NCBI GenBank assembly: GCA_015152525.1
Contig: SUTU01000003.1
Location: forward strand, 62,001-126,000
From: Cyanobacteria bacterium SIG28
GTDB taxonomy: Bacteria; Cyanobacteriota; Vampirovibrionia; Gastranaerophilales; Gastranaerophilaceae
Length of the DNA stretch: 64,000 nt
Direction: 5' to 3'
Part shown: in pieces, positions 43,466-52,458 of the stretch
Numbering within the stretch: position 1 is the first letter of the stretch
Layout: the number at the start of each line of letters is the position of its first letter
Program-made: the position numbers and the translations under genes
The notes under the pieces: model-generated
What the model was told of the DNA's origin: nothing
The model's database searches: none
The model's input: the letters and a program-made list of their open reading frames with translations, nothing else

Positions 43466-44340
43466 TAAAAACTCCTCTCTATGGCAAGCAAAGCTACGCC
43501 TATCATGCCGGAATAGTTTCCTGCAATTCCTTTTTTTACTGAAATAGGAGTTGTTACGATTTCTTTATTAACGTTTTCTTCAACTTTTTTTGTATCGACA
43601 AATTGTGCCATTGAGCCGGAAAGAATAACACAATCCGGATCAAAAATATTAGCTAAACCTATAATTCCCATTGTTAAATCGTTTTGCCATCTGTCAAAAA
43701 TTGCAATCATTTGCGGGTTAGAATTTTTAACGCCTTCCATAACATCATAAGTTGTTACATCAGGATTATTCAGCATTTCTTCGGCATCCCATTTTAGAGC
43801 TGTACCAGAAGCATATGCTTCAAAACAATCCCAACTTCCGCAAGTACATTTTCTACGTTTGTCTGGGTACATTTTAAAGTGCATTTCGCCTGCTGCACCG
43901 GATTTTCCTTTCAAGATTTGGTTATTGATAATAATTCCACCACCAACGCCGGTTCCTAAAGTTAGCATAACTGAAACATTTGAGCCTTTTGACGCACCAA
44001 TTTTATATTCAGCCCATGCTGCAGCGTTGGCATCATTTTCAAGAAACACTTTTTTGTTGCTTAGCGCTTGAAAATCTATTGTATAATATCCTTCAACCAA
44101 ATTTCCGGTAGAACCTAAAACACGGTTGTTTTCATTGTTTACTGCACCCGCTGTTGCAATAGCAATAATATCAACCTCTGTTTCATGCTTTTCTATTTGT
44201 GTTTTTAAAAGTTGTTTGATTTCGTCTAAAGTTTTTGGTGTGGCAAATTTATCGATTTCTGAAATAATATTTCCTGCTTCATCAATAATTGTGCTGTAAA
44301 TTTTTGTACCGCCAATATCAAATGCTAAAGCCTTTTTCAT
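43465..44340 (-). CDS. ROK-family sugar kinase, candidate ManNAc or glucose kinase
   Basis: 291 residues. ATP-binding AFDIGGTKIYST at the start, catalytic Asp in LENDANAAAWAEY, the TLGTGVGGGIIIN loop, and the ROK zinc motif CTCGSWDCFEAYASGTAL. It follows nanE with a four-base overlap (ATGA), so N-acetylmannosamine is a good candidate substrate (NanK), though glucokinase activity is common in ROK proteins and cannot be excluded. Confidence 0.85.
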   Translation of the reverse strand: MKKALAFDIGGTKIYSTIIDEAGNIISEIDKFATPKTLDEIKQLLKTQIEKHETEVDIIAIATAGAVNNENNRVLGSTGNLVEGYYTIDFQALSNKKVFLENDANAAAWAEYKIGASKGSNVSVMLTLGTGVGGGIIINNQILKGKSGAAGEMHFKMYPDKRRKCTCGSWDCFEAYASGTALKWDAEEMLNNPDVTTYDVMEGVKNSNPQMIAIFDRWQNDLTMGIIGLANIFDPDCVILSGSMAQFVDTKKVEENVNKEIVTTPISVKKGIAGNYSGMIGVALLAIERSF

Positions 44341-45011
44341 CCTATAAACCTCTTTGTAATAAGTTGTGGTCTGGTTATTGCAGAACCTATAACTACAGAA
44401 TGTGCACCTAATTCAAATGCTTTCTTAACTTCTTCAGGATACCATACACGACCTTCCAGAAAAATCGGTTTTGAAGTTGATTTTACTAATTTTTCCAATA
44501 ATTCAAAATCAGGTGTATCTTTGCAAGGTATTGAATCATCCGTATATCCTGCTAAAGTTGTTGAAATAATATCAGCACCAATGTCTGAACATTTAACACC
44601 TTCTTCAAAAGTAGATATATCAGCCATTGCAAGTTTTTTAGCGGTGTGTATTAATTCAACAATTTGCTCTAAATTACTACCGTCGGGTCTGGGTCTTGAT
44701 GTGCCGTCAAAAGCTATAATATCAGCGCCGGCTTCAATTAAAGATTTTACTTTGTCTAGTGTTGGTGTAATATAGACAACGCTTTTCCAGTTTTGAGGAA
44801 GTATGTCAGGTTTTGTTAAGCCGATAACAGGCACATTAAACCTTTTGGCATTTTTGACATCTCTTACACCAGCTACTCTCAAACCTTCTGCACCACCATT
44901 AATAACGGATTGCATCATTGCAAGCATGCATTTTTCATCGTAAAACGGTTCATTAGGCATTGCCTGAGATGAAACAATAATTTTTCCCCTGAGTTTTTCT
45001 ATGATAGTCAT
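44337..45011 (-). CDS. nanE: N-acetylmannosamine-6-phosphate 2-epimerase
   Basis: 224 residues, a TIM barrel. It interconverts ManNAc-6-P and GlcNAc-6-P. Family blocks: KIIVSSQAMPNEPFYD, GGAEGLRVAGVRDVKNAK, FDGTSRPRPDG with conserved phosphate contacts, MADISTFEEG, STTLAGYTD and EGRVWYPEEVKKAFELGAHSVVIGSAITRP. It heads an operon with a ROK kinase and a 71-residue protein. No sialic acid lyase or transporter is present, so it may serve synthesis instead of catabolism. Confidence 0.93.
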   Translation of the reverse strand: MTIIEKLRGKIIVSSQAMPNEPFYDEKCMLAMMQSVINGGAEGLRVAGVRDVKNAKRFNVPVIGLTKPDILPQNWKSVVYITPTLDKVKSLIEAGADIIAFDGTSRPRPDGSNLEQIVELIHTAKKLAMADISTFEEGVKCSDIGADIISTTLAGYTDDSIPCKDTPDFELLEKLVKSTSKPIFLEGRVWYPEEVKKAFELGAHSVVIGSAITRPQLITKRFIG

Positions 45012-45041
45012 GTCTAAAATTTTAACATAAAAATATTAGGA

Positions 45042-45070
45042 TTGCGCAAGCTGAAAAATAGTTTTATAAT
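45042..45070 (+). promoter_or_regulatory. Vegetative promoter for the 45092 gene
   Basis: TTGCGC (45042) with a 17-base spacer to TATAAT (45065-45070). The gene's ribosome site is GAGGTTGGAAG. Divergent from nanE. Confidence 0.65.
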
Positions 45071-45091
45071 ATATTAAAAGAGGTTGGAAGT

Positions 45092-46066
45092 ATGGTTGCA
45101 AAAAAGGTTGTTATAGGTTTATCGGTTACGATATTAGCACTTTCTATAATTATTTATTGTGCTATAGAAAACTCTTTGATGACAAAAGAAACACCAAAAG
45201 CGGAAGAAACTAATACAAAAACTCAACAGATTGTTTTCCCTCAGAAACAAGAGCCAAAATATGACTTGTATTCTTCAACGCTTTATGATTTACCTTTTTA
45301 TTCGATTGTAGAAATTTCAAAACTTGCTGCCAGAGAAAAAAAGGTTATTGATGAATTATTGGAAAAAGCTCAAGGTTTTTATTTTTTGAAGATAGATGAT
45401 AAAAATAATAAGATTATAGCTCTTCTTCAAAATCCTGTATCCAATAATAATACTTATGCCAGACATTCGCTGGAAGTTGTAGAAATTTCTCTTGAAACAT
45501 TTGAAAAACATACTTATCCGCTAGGTTATTCCGGTGAAGTTGATGAAATTATTTATGCTGTTGACGGAATTAAAGATAAATCTGATAATTGGAATTTTAA
45601 TAAATCAGCAGAACCTTATTTACCTTTAAAACATAAGAAATATAACGAAAAAGGTAAGTTGTTGTTTACTGAAAAATGGGATTATTCTGCTGAGTCAGAG
45701 ATTAAATATCAAATGAAGAATCACAAGGGAAAATTATTATCTCAGGTAAATGAAACCGTAAGTGGCGAATCAAATTTTCGAAAAGAACATGTTTTTTATG
45801 ATGAAACAGGTAAGCTTCTAAGAAGTATTAATATAAATTATGATGGCGCAAATATTACAAGATTTACGTTTTACGATATTGATAATCCTCAAAACAATCA
45901 AACAATTATTAGTGAATATCAAGACGGGTTAAAGGTTAGAGAAGAAATTTTTAATGAAAATTATGAAAAACTTTACACTCTAAATGCGGAGTATAAAAAC
46001 GGCGAACGTAAATGCATAACTTTAATTGATCGTGAGGGTGATGAAATTCTAAAAATTTGCTCTTAG
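45092..46066 (+). CDS. Unknown membrane-anchored protein with repeated beta strands
   Basis: 324 residues. N-terminal anchor helix (about 6-28), then an extracytoplasmic part. The second half has repeated G-K-L-L strands (EKGKLLFTEKWDY, HKGKLLSQVNE, ETGKLLRSININY, then EYQDGLKVREE and EYKNGERKC), like the MORN/YwqK-type beta-hairpin repeats of bacterial surface or toxin-antidote proteins. No catalytic motif. Ends with a Cys (KICS). A single-gene unit. Confidence 0.7.
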   Translation: MVAKKVVIGLSVTILALSIIIYCAIENSLMTKETPKAEETNTKTQQIVFPQKQEPKYDLYSSTLYDLPFYSIVEISKLAAREKKVIDELLEKAQGFYFLKIDDKNNKIIALLQNPVSNNNTYARHSLEVVEISLETFEKHTYPLGYSGEVDEIIYAVDGIKDKSDNWNFNKSAEPYLPLKHKKYNEKGKLLFTEKWDYSAESEIKYQMKNHKGKLLSQVNETVSGESNFRKEHVFYDETGKLLRSININYDGANITRFTFYDIDNPQNNQTIISEYQDGLKVREEIFNENYEKLYTLNAEYKNGERKCITLIDREGDEILKICS

Positions 46067-46111
46067 TTCTTCTATATTTGATATAAAATAGAATAAGGAG
46101 CGAGGATAGCA

Positions 46112-48733
46112 ATGAATTGTTTTTTTAGAAATCAACACGAAGCTTTATTTAAAGCTACAAAACCTTATCAATATGTAGGCGGTGAGTTTTTATCACATAA
46201 TAAGAATTTTGATGAAGCAAAAGTTCGTTTTGCTTTTGTCTTTCCTGATAAATATGAAATAGGGATAAGTAATCTTGGCGTACGTATTATTTATGATCGT
46301 GTTAATTCTTATAAACGTTTGGCAAATAATTTAGAACAATCTGAACAATCGGCTCAATATATTTACCCATATTTAGCTGATAGAGCTTATGCTCCTGAAC
46401 CTGATTTTAAACCGGAATTTCTTTACGGTGTTGAGTCAAAAAGAGCTCTGAAGGATTTTGACGGTGTTGGGTTTTCGCTTCAATATGAATTGTCTTATCC
46501 GACAGTTTTGAAAATGTTGGAAATGTCAGGTATCGGGGTTCGAAATTCTGATAGAAAAGAAGATGAACCGATTGTTTTTGCAGGTGGACCTTGTACCTAT
46601 AATCCGCTGCCGTTATCGGATTTTATTGATGTTTTCTGTATAGGCGATGGCGAAGAAATGATGGTGGAAATTTGTGAAGTTCTTGAACAAACTAAGGGTA
46701 AATGCAGAACTGAACGAATAAAAGAATTATGTAAAATTGAAGGCTGTTGGGGTGTAAACGGTAGTTCTGAAAATTTTAATTTAACAGATGAAGAAAAAAT
46801 ATTTCAAGTTAGAAAACGTCTTGCACCACTAACTAATGAATATGCTTCAACATCTTATCCTATCCCGTTTTCAAGTTCTGTTCATGATAGAGCGATTGTA
46901 GAAATTCGACGAGGCTGTGGGCGTATGTGCCGTTTTTGTCAACCTGGACATGTAACTTTGCCAATAAGGGAGCGTGAAGCCGAAGATATTATTAATATTA
47001 CAAAAGAATTAGTTAACAATACTGGCTATGATGAATATTCTTTGCTATCATTATCTTCCAATGACTATAAAAATATTAATGAAGTTATAAAAGAATTAGC
47101 TGTAGATTTTAATAAACGTAAAATTTCTGTATCGCTTCCAAGTCAAAGGATTGACGGTTTTAATTTGGAGTTGGCGAATTTGATGCAATCTGTTCGTAAG
47201 TCAACAATGACTCTTGCACCGGAAGCAGGTAGTCAAAGACTCAGGAATGTAATAAAGAAAAATATTTCAGAAGAACAGATTATTAATGCGGCATTGACTC
47301 TTTATGAGAATGGCTGGTCAAAACTAAAATTCTATTTTATCTGTGGACTTCCTACAGAGACTCTGGAAGATATGGATGAAATGGCTGAACTTTTGAATAA
47401 AATAAAATATAGAGCGAAGCTTATTAAACGAGAAAAAGGACTAAATCACGGTTTTGAAATTACTTGTACGCTTTCAATTTTTGTTCCGAAACCATTTACA
47501 CCTTTCCAATGGTGCGGTCAAATGGACTTGGACGAAGTAACTGCTCATATTGCGTATTTGAAAGAAAAAACTAAACATATTAAAGGTTTGAAAATAAATT
47601 ACCACGAAAAATTTGTTTCTCAAATCGAGGCAGTTTTAACTCGTGGTGATAAAAAATTGTCTAATTATATTTATGAACTCTATAAAAAAGGTTGTTATTT
47701 AGATGCTTGGGGTGAACATTTTGATAAAAATGTGTGGCGAGAAACAGCTGAAGAATGCGGGCTTTCTCTTGAAGAACTTGCACAACATCAATTTGATTTA
47801 CATTTACCACTTCCTTGGGATTTTATAAATGTCGGTTTAGATAAATCTTGGCTTCAACAAGAATACTGTAGTGCATTTGAACAGACTAATATATTCACGC
47901 TCCAACAAACATGTGAACAAGGTTGTGTAAATTGCGGAGTTTGTAAGAATTTAAAAACTAAAAAAGTTCTGGCAAAACCGTATATTGCTTCAGATGAAGC
48001 GCAAAAAATTCTTGATGTTAAACCGATTGACCCGACAAAAGTTCATCCGGATAACGATAGAGAGCTTTTTAGATATAGGCTAAAGGTTACTAAAAAAGGT
48101 TTATTAAAATATTTTTCGCATTTGGATTGGCAAAATACTTTCCATAAGGTACTTGCGAGAACTGATTTAAAAATAGCGTACACTTTAGGGTTTAATCCTA
48201 ACATGAAAGTTTCGTTAGGTGTTGCTTTGCCGTTGTTTGCAGAAAGTGAAGGCGAACTTATTGATATCGAATTATTAGAAAATACACCGTGTGAAGAAAT
48301 TAAGACTTCAATAAATAAAAACCTTCCCGATGGTGCAGAAATAATAGATATTAAACAAATTGGACGTTCTGAAATTTCTATTGATAATTTAGCACAATGG
48401 GCTGAATATAAAATTATACCGTATTTGAAATCTGATGAAGATTTTGATATTGCTATTGATAATTTCAAAAAACGTGTTAAAGAAGTTTTATCATTGCCGG
48501 AAATTTTGATAACTAAAAAAACTAAGAAAAAACAGGATAAAGTTGTTGATTTTAAACGCTCAATTGGTGCTTACAGATTTGAAAACGATGTTTTGTATAT
48601 TCATTTAAAAGTTGGTCAAGGCTCGGATGTTCCGGCGCTTAGAGCTGATGATTTGATGAAACTTGTGGACGAAGATAAGTTATATGAGATTACAAGAATT
48701 AAATTTTTAGATGAAAAATTACATGTCTTGTAA
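46112..48733 (+). CDS. B12-binding-type radical SAM protein fused to a DUF2344 domain
   Basis: 873 residues. N-terminal part (about 25-210) resembles the B12-binding fold of TIGR03960 proteins but without a clear DxHxxG motif; radical SAM core from about 260 with CGRMCRFCQPGH (CX3CX2C); and a C-terminal TIGR03936/DUF2344 domain from about 655 (FRYRLKVTKKGLLKYFSHLDW, GFNPNMKVSLGVALPL). An extra Cys cluster CEQGCVNCGVCKNL lies at about 605-620 and may bind another cluster. This fused architecture is widespread next to rne/rng and rplU; here it is solitary. Its substrate is unknown. AAGGAG precedes the ATG. Confidence 0.88.
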   Translation: MNCFFRNQHEALFKATKPYQYVGGEFLSHNKNFDEAKVRFAFVFPDKYEIGISNLGVRIIYDRVNSYKRLANNLEQSEQSAQYIYPYLADRAYAPEPDFKPEFLYGVESKRALKDFDGVGFSLQYELSYPTVLKMLEMSGIGVRNSDRKEDEPIVFAGGPCTYNPLPLSDFIDVFCIGDGEEMMVEICEVLEQTKGKCRTERIKELCKIEGCWGVNGSSENFNLTDEEKIFQVRKRLAPLTNEYASTSYPIPFSSSVHDRAIVEIRRGCGRMCRFCQPGHVTLPIREREAEDIINITKELVNNTGYDEYSLLSLSSNDYKNINEVIKELAVDFNKRKISVSLPSQRIDGFNLELANLMQSVRKSTMTLAPEAGSQRLRNVIKKNISEEQIINAALTLYENGWSKLKFYFICGLPTETLEDMDEMAELLNKIKYRAKLIKREKGLNHGFEITCTLSIFVPKPFTPFQWCGQMDLDEVTAHIAYLKEKTKHIKGLKINYHEKFVSQIEAVLTRGDKKLSNYIYELYKKGCYLDAWGEHFDKNVWRETAEECGLSLEELAQHQFDLHLPLPWDFINVGLDKSWLQQEYCSAFEQTNIFTLQQTCEQGCVNCGVCKNLKTKKVLAKPYIASDEAQKILDVKPIDPTKVHPDNDRELFRYRLKVTKKGLLKYFSHLDWQNTFHKVLARTDLKIAYTLGFNPNMKVSLGVALPLFAESEGELIDIELLENTPCEEIKTSINKNLPDGAEIIDIKQIGRSEISIDNLAQWAEYKIIPYLKSDEDFDIAIDNFKKRVKEVLSLPEILITKKTKKKQDKVVDFKRSIGAYRFENDVLYIHLKVGQGSDVPALRADDLMKLVDEDKLYEITRIKFLDEKLHVL

Positions 48734-48829
48734 CTATAATAGTGTCTTGAAGCCAACTCTCTTGTCATCTTCAGGGGTAAGGGGTAAATGTATGGGGTGG
48801 TTGGTGAAAACTACCAGACTAATTTCCCT

Positions 48830-48965
48830 CTGTCATCTTCAGCCGAAGGCTGGAGATCCAGCTTATTTTAATAATTATTAGACAAGTGCAGCAATGACAG
48901 AATTTGATTATTTGGCGATATTTTAATTAGCTGGATTCCCAAACCTAACGGTTTGAGAATGACAG
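48830..48965. repeat. Inverted-repeat element, about 136 bp
   Basis: The ends are inverted relatives: left CTGTCATCTTCAGCC...GATCCAGCT (48830-48863) and right AGCTGGATTCCC...GAATGACAG (48929-48965). Each end carries its own small hairpin (AGCC-GAA-GGCT; AAACC-TAAC-GGTTT). It has no coding capacity, so it is like a REP/BIME or a non-autonomous miniature element; no transposase for it is in the window. Confidence 0.65.
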
Positions 48966-49152
48966 TATTTTGCAGTCAAGACTACCAGACTAATTTACCT
49001 CTGTCATCTTTAGCCGAAGGCTGGAGATCCATAGTATATGTAAATAAATATTAATGATTGTTAAGCCAAAGTAAAAATCTTTACAATAGGCTAAACCCTT
49101 GTAAAATCTGTTATATGATATAATATGATGTGATATGAGGCGAAACTTACCT

Positions 49153-49179
49153 TAAAGTTTAGGAAAAATATGTCGTTAT
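49153..49179 (+). promoter_or_regulatory. Candidate sigma-28-like promoter
   Basis: TAAAGTTT, exactly 11 bases, GTCGTTAT, then ATAAAATGTAA. It is nearly the same as the promoter at 25882 and lies 41 bases before the ATG at 49221. Confidence 0.5.
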
Positions 49180-49220
49180 ATAAAATGTAATTTATTTTAT
49201 TGAAATGAGGGACGACGATT

Positions 49221-49427
49221 ATGGACATTACAACAACAAGAACTCTTGCAGCAGAGCAGATTAGACTTTTAAATCAATTGAATCATCGAAAAGCCGAATC
49301 TGAAAATGAAGAAGAAACAGAGCAAACGTCAGAGGAAAATACAACAGGAAATACTGCTGTTGATCCGGAAATTATCATGAAGCATCAAGCAGCGATTGCA
49401 AATGCTTATAAAATATTTGTGAAGTAG
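49221..49427 (+). CDS. Small acidic protein, 68 residues
   Basis: ATG preceded by GAGGGACGACGATT with a plausible ribosome site. The peptide begins MDITTTRTLAAEQIRLLNQL, has a Glu/Thr-rich disordered middle (ENEEETEQTSEENTTG) and ends with a short helix (HQAAIANAYKIFVK). No signal or membrane segment. It has its own promoter and a terminator, so it is monocistronic. I recognise no family; a helix-acid loop-helix layout is seen in some anti-sigma factors and chaperone-like small proteins, but that is only resemblance. Confidence 0.7.
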   Translation: MDITTTRTLAAEQIRLLNQLNHRKAESENEEETEQTSEENTTGNTAVDPEIIMKHQAAIANAYKIFVK

Positions 49428-49452
49428 CCTTGTTGTAGCTTTATTTTTATTA

Positions 49453-49495
49453 AAAAAAGTCGTATTGAATAAAATATGAACAATACGACTTTTTT
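49453..49495 (+). terminator. Bidirectional terminator
   Basis: AGTCGTATTG (49458-49467) and CAATACGACT (49481-49490) flanked by A and T runs that extend the stem. It serves the small gene at 49221 and possibly the convergent GH57 gene. Confidence 0.88.
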
Positions 49496-49534
49496 ATATT
49501 GTTTGCGTATAAACGCTTTTTATTTTTCTCTCAA

Positions 49535-51253
49535 TTATTTATATAACGGAGCAAGCTTCTTTTCTTGTTGAGGAATTACACCTTCCGTAATTGATTGATA
49601 AACTCTGTAATCTATTTCAGGGAAACAGTTATCAATTGATTCAATTTCAGAAAGTTTTGCTTCATCAATAGAACCGGCTTCAATCATGTCAGCGATTAAA
49701 CTAAATCTGTCAACGTGTTCGTTAAATCTATCTGTAGCGTAATCTTTTGCTTGCCATGTTGTAATCAAGAATGGCCAATCTGAAGATTGAAGTAATAAGT
49801 TTTCACGAGCTAATTGGTTTAATGCTCTAAGTAATAAGCCGTCTTCCGGTTTTTCTGCATAAGCATCAGTGATTTCGCTCATACGTTTTTCACAAGAATG
49901 AATAATTGGCCACATCCATTCTGTTAGGTGGTTCATCCATACATAGAAATGACCGCCTTGACCCCAAGATGACTCAGGAATTTGAATAGCTTCTTTTGGT
50001 GGGTATTTTGTAACGTATTCACCAGCAGTAAGTCTTTCAACTTCCGGAAGATAATCGTGGAATTTTTTAACAACTTGTTTAATAAATTCAACACCTTCAA
50101 ACCACCAGTGTCCGAATAATTCTGTATCAAATGATACCATTACTAAACCTTCTTTGTTTTTAGCCATTTTGTAATCATTTAACAGATGGTAAATCAAAGT
50201 AGTGTAGTGATCAGAGTTTTCATTGATTTTATTCATTGCTAAAACCGGATCGTAAAGCATTTTATCACCCAAATCTGTAGTAGGTGAAGTTATTCTCCAA
50301 TAATGCATGCCAGATTTATCGTCTTTTTTGTGAAATTCTCTGAAACATCCGTCGCCAGGATATCCGTCAGCTGCTGACCAAACTTGATAACCGGCTCTGT
50401 CATTACGTCCCATAACTGCAACTTGTGCATCAGGTAACCAGTAAGCTGAATATGTATCGTATCCTGTTGCAGGTCTTTCCGGTAAAGGAATGTATTCGAT
50501 ATTACCATACATACCAATTACACGTCTGTTACCAATTGAGTTACCACCTTCTATAACATGAGATTCTGTAAAGAAATAATGGATGTCATTATTTTGAAGT
50601 GTAACTTCGATAGCAGGACGCCAATGCTTTTTGCCGTCTTTACCAATATATTCATAACCTTGACGGTAAGCACATTCAGGTAACCAAGTACCCATAGCTT
50701 TTTTACCGAACAATCTTTTTGTAGTATCTTGACCGATTTTAAACTGAGCGTTCAAGTTGCTATCAGTTGCCAACAATGGTGAAAAACCGTGAGTTGCACC
50801 TGAAGTTGTGATTTCAATACAACCAAGATCTTGATATTTTTTGAAATGTTTTATAAGGTCTTTTTCGTATTTGTTTACAAAATCATCTCTTAATCTATTC
50901 CATAAATCATAATAATATTTAGCCAAATATTTTAAGTGTTGAGAATGAGCAACTTTAGGATCCGGATATCTGTCCAAATCTTTTGAAACAGACTTAATTC
51001 TTGAATCAATATATTCAACAAATCCGTTTTGAAGATGCTCGTCGGCTAATTGTTCTGCAAGAATAGGTGTTATACCAACTGTTAATTTTGCTTTAATTCC
51101 TTCTTCGTATAATTCAGAAATTGCATTTAATAGAGGTACATAAGTTTCTGCCATACATTCGTAAAGGTTTTCTTCACCGAATGGCCACATACCTGCTTTT
51201 CTGTAATAAGGCAGGTGACTATGTAACATAAATACGAATTGTCCTACTGACAT
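49535..51253 (-). CDS. GH57 1,4-alpha-glucan branching enzyme (DUF1957 type)
   Basis: 572 residues. GH57 barrel starting FVFMLHSHLPYYRKAGMWPFGEE; nucleophile Glu in GTWLPECAYRQ (about 193) and acid/base Asp in VMVSFDTELFGHWWFEG; SSWGQGGHFYVWMN and a helical C-terminal region. The family forms alpha-1,6 branches in glycogen. No glgA, glgC or glgP is adjacent. About 104 bases upstream of the start is an HLR1-like site (51357), which is suggestive because RpaA-family regulators control glycogen genes in cyanobacteria. Confidence 0.9.
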   Translation of the reverse strand: MSVGQFVFMLHSHLPYYRKAGMWPFGEENLYECMAETYVPLLNAISELYEEGIKAKLTVGITPILAEQLADEHLQNGFVEYIDSRIKSVSKDLDRYPDPKVAHSQHLKYLAKYYYDLWNRLRDDFVNKYEKDLIKHFKKYQDLGCIEITTSGATHGFSPLLATDSNLNAQFKIGQDTTKRLFGKKAMGTWLPECAYRQGYEYIGKDGKKHWRPAIEVTLQNNDIHYFFTESHVIEGGNSIGNRRVIGMYGNIEYIPLPERPATGYDTYSAYWLPDAQVAVMGRNDRAGYQVWSAADGYPGDGCFREFHKKDDKSGMHYWRITSPTTDLGDKMLYDPVLAMNKINENSDHYTTLIYHLLNDYKMAKNKEGLVMVSFDTELFGHWWFEGVEFIKQVVKKFHDYLPEVERLTAGEYVTKYPPKEAIQIPESSWGQGGHFYVWMNHLTEWMWPIIHSCEKRMSEITDAYAEKPEDGLLLRALNQLARENLLLQSSDWPFLITTWQAKDYATDRFNEHVDRFSLIADMIEAGSIDEAKLSEIESIDNCFPEIDYRVYQSITEGVIPQQEKKLAPLYK

Positions 51254-51356
51254 TTTGCCCTCCGTTCGTTTCGTGTGGATATATATTTTTACATTATTAT
51301 TTATAACATAATCTTATCAAAAAAATAATACTTTAGTATTAGTTAATGTGAATAAT

Positions 51357-51374
51357 GTTACAATTGTTTACTAT
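51357..51374 (+). promoter_or_regulatory. HLR1-like direct repeat upstream of the GH57 gene
   Basis: GTTACAAT TG TTTACTAT matches the HLR1 consensus with one mismatch (T for A in the second core). It lies in the 174-base gap between the GH57 start and the end of the radical SAM gene; otherwise I see nothing in this gap. Confidence 0.45.
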
Positions 51375-51427
51375 ATTTCCGCCGACAATATTTAAAAAAG
51401 TGTATATATAAAGGTTATATAAGCGCT

Positions 51428-52267
51428 TTAGCTGATTGTAAACATAAATCCGTTGTTTTTAGAACAGGTTGCACAGAAATCGGTTTCAGCCATAAATGAT
51501 TTTGAAAAATCTTTGAATGAAGTTCCGACTCTGCCACGATATTCATTAGCCAAGAACGGGCAAGAGTAAATTCCTGTAGCTGTGAGAGTTCTACCATACA
51601 TACAATCTGTTTTGACGGCTGGTTTAATATAGTTTTCGTCGTTATAATTCGGATGAGAAGTTGTTATTTGAACATCTGTATTATAAATTTCTTGCTCCTT
51701 AAAAATTTGATTAAATTTTTCTAAAATTATACCGGTATCAAGATTATAATGGTTACATATGTTTAATACAGTGTTAAAATTATATCTTGACAAAATTTTA
51801 AGACTAAAAATTGTTTGTCTAAAATTGCCACGATATTTTATAATATCATTTTCGTGCTCGTCAAAATGAACCAGAGAAAGTTTGAAGAAGATTTGTGTAT
51901 TGTTTTCATCTTCTACTTTTTTTAGAAACCGAACTTTCTTTTCATTCAAGAAGCTTCCGTTTGTACAAATACAAACGTTGTTATGTTTTAAACAGTATCG
52001 TAATATTGAGTTGAAATCAGGATGAGTCATTGGTTCTGCACCGGTTAAATATATGCAGTGAATGTCCTCATTTTTTAAATCGTTAAGTGCTTCTTTAATT
52101 TTTTCAATCGGAATAAAATCTTTGACTGTTTTGTGTAGTGATTTTATTGAACTAAAATCAATGTAACAATTTTGGCATCTTTGGTTACAGTTTTTTGATG
52201 TCATTTCTATAAAAATATTATTGAGATTTTCCAGTTTATAAACCGGTGCTGTATAAATACTACTCAT
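51428..52267 (-). CDS. Radical SAM protein with a C-terminal Cys cluster
   Basis: 279 residues. CX3CX2C motif CNQRCQNC (27-34), SAM-binding segment YLTGAEPMTHPDF, and four Cys in the C-terminal part (KTDCMYGRTLTATGIYSCPF then DFCATC) laid out like a short SPASM/Twitch auxiliary cluster. Such proteins include peptide-modifying enzymes, but no precursor peptide or partner is adjacent and the substrate cannot be assigned. AAGGAGG precedes the ATG. Single gene unit between the GH57 and FkbM genes. Confidence 0.82.
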   Translation of the reverse strand: MSSIYTAPVYKLENLNNIFIEMTSKNCNQRCQNCYIDFSSIKSLHKTVKDFIPIEKIKEALNDLKNEDIHCIYLTGAEPMTHPDFNSILRYCLKHNNVCICTNGSFLNEKKVRFLKKVEDENNTQIFFKLSLVHFDEHENDIIKYRGNFRQTIFSLKILSRYNFNTVLNICNHYNLDTGIILEKFNQIFKEQEIYNTDVQITTSHPNYNDENYIKPAVKTDCMYGRTLTATGIYSCPFLANEYRGRVGTSFKDFSKSFMAETDFCATCSKNNGFMFTIS

Positions 52268-52385
52268 TTATCCTCCTTTGAAATTTAACAAAATAATTTT
52301 AATCTGTTTGTATGATAAAAAAAATTAACGAGGCAGGTGTAAAAATTTAGACATTAAGGTATATTTATTGGGGACATAATTGTCT

Positions 52386-52419
52386 TAATGTTGAATTAAT
52401 TAGGCCGATATGTTATTCT
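52386..52419 (+). promoter_or_regulatory. Promoter of the FkbM gene, two readings
   Basis: Vegetative reading: TTGAAT (52391), 17 bases, TATTCT (52414) with TG extension. Sigma-28 reading: TAATGTTG (52386), 10 bases, GCCGATAT (52404-52411), whose -10 matches the SigD form CCGATAT exactly. An inverted repeat ACATTAAG (52351) / CTTAATGT (52384) overlaps its upstream edge and could bind a regulator. Confidence 0.45.
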
Positions 52420-52458
52420 ATTTATAGATTTTAAAGTGCTAATGAGAAAGAGTTTTTT

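Larger units (their letters stand above)
48734..49220. repeat. Gene-free region of dispersed and inverted repeats
   Basis: No credible gene in 487 bases. A 51-base sequence beginning ACTACCAGACTAATTT is present twice, at 48810-48860 and 48981-49031, with two differences. A fragment (TGTCATCTTCAG) occurs a third time at 48763. Between the copies is an inverted relative at 48929-48965. GGGGTAAATGTA at 48781 is shared with the gpmI-prfA and rplS-rbgA spacers. The right end holds the promoter of the gene at 49221. Confidence 0.85.

Noticed and set aside
48734-49220. Insertion sequence remnant
   Set aside because: Inverted ends exist but no transposase fragment is found in any frame; kept only as a repeat element.
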